Below, one piece after another: positions 63,641 through 64,000 of a stretch of 64,000 nucleotides of DNA. Origin of the DNA: Xiphias gladius (Eukaryota; Chordata; Actinopteri; Istiophoriformes; Xiphiidae); the NCBI RefSeq assembly GCF_016859285.1, contig NC_053403.1, positions 25,745,448-25,809,447 of the forward strand, read 5' to 3'. Every line of letters starts with the position of its first letter. Position 1 is the stretch's first letter. Below the pieces are notes generated by a model. That model was given only the letters and a program-made list of their open reading frames with translations, ran no database searches and was not told where the DNA came from. Position numbers and translations under genes: made by a program.

Positions 63641-64000
63641 AGGCGCAACACCTGGACTGGCCGTCCAGTCTCAGGTGGCCTGGCTAGACATGTCCCGTGA
63701 CAGGAAGTCCATCTTGGCCCTGTGGCACTTTGTAAAGATTTCAGCTTCAGACGTGACTGCTTACCAGTGCTGACGGAGATAAAATGTAGGAGCAGCAAAG
63801 AGATGGCCACATACAATCACTAACTCACATTTCTCTACACTGAATTCAGTTTTCCAAACTCTTCACAGAGTTCTCTTTACCAACATCTACTCACATCCCA
63901 AATGCTCTAATGCAAAAGAACACTCCCTTCACATCTCAGGGTAAACCAGAACCAGAACACTGACAACATTTGTCTCCCAACAGTAAAACTCTCTTACTCA
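63641..64000. other. End of window, nothing recognised
   Basis: No coding region or known repeat that I can support. Confidence 0.45.

Overview
This window reads as nuclear DNA of a teleost fish, probably a percomorph. The genes have introns. The two connexins at 28.8 and 36.1 kb most resemble the fish-only Cx32.2 group. The interspersed repeats (L2 LINE with an ATTGAATTGAA-type tail, Tc1 with GCATTCAGAAAG ends, hAT-type CAGTGGTGGAA miniature elements) are ones I know from fish genomes. I see no bacterial, phage or viral gene system.

Layout. 1-1.4 kb is a CpG-rich block that looks like the promoter or first exon of an unidentified gene. 2.9-5.07 kb is a decayed L2 LINE. 6.5-24.7 kb is a complete mcm9 gene on the + strand: one 5' UTR exon and 14 coding exons that I could join in phase into 1322 codons. 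It encodes the MCM8-partner helicase used in homologous recombination and fork repair. Its introns carry a dead Tc1 element and a fish repeat. 28.7-43.3 kb holds three connexin genes: a Cx32.2-like gene on the - strand, a second Cx32.2-like gene on the + strand (a divergent pair), and gja1 (Cx43) on the + strand with a separate 5' UTR exon, a TATA box and a GC-rich upstream region. Each connexin reading frame lies in one exon, entered through a splice acceptor just before the ATG.

43.3-64 kb shows no coding gene I can support. It holds the gja1 3' UTR and a repeat-rich stretch: a hAT remnant with an L2 tail inside it, a perfect 47-bp-arm palindrome, miniature elements, a SINE fragment, an RTE-like LINE fragment, and a 971-bp inverted repeat with a 2.2-kb spacer.

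The three connexins make gap-junction or hemichannel subunits. Mcm9 is unrelated in function and is simply a close neighbour (its stop codon lies about 4.2 kb from the 3' end of the first connexin). The observations most worth checking are: a 333-bp block identical between two otherwise diverged hAT copies 23 kb apart; the inverted repeat, whose left arm seems to have copied an L2 tail from the right arm; an altered second extracellular loop in the middle connexin; and an mcm9 exon that starts with a donor-like sequence and carries the Walker A motif.
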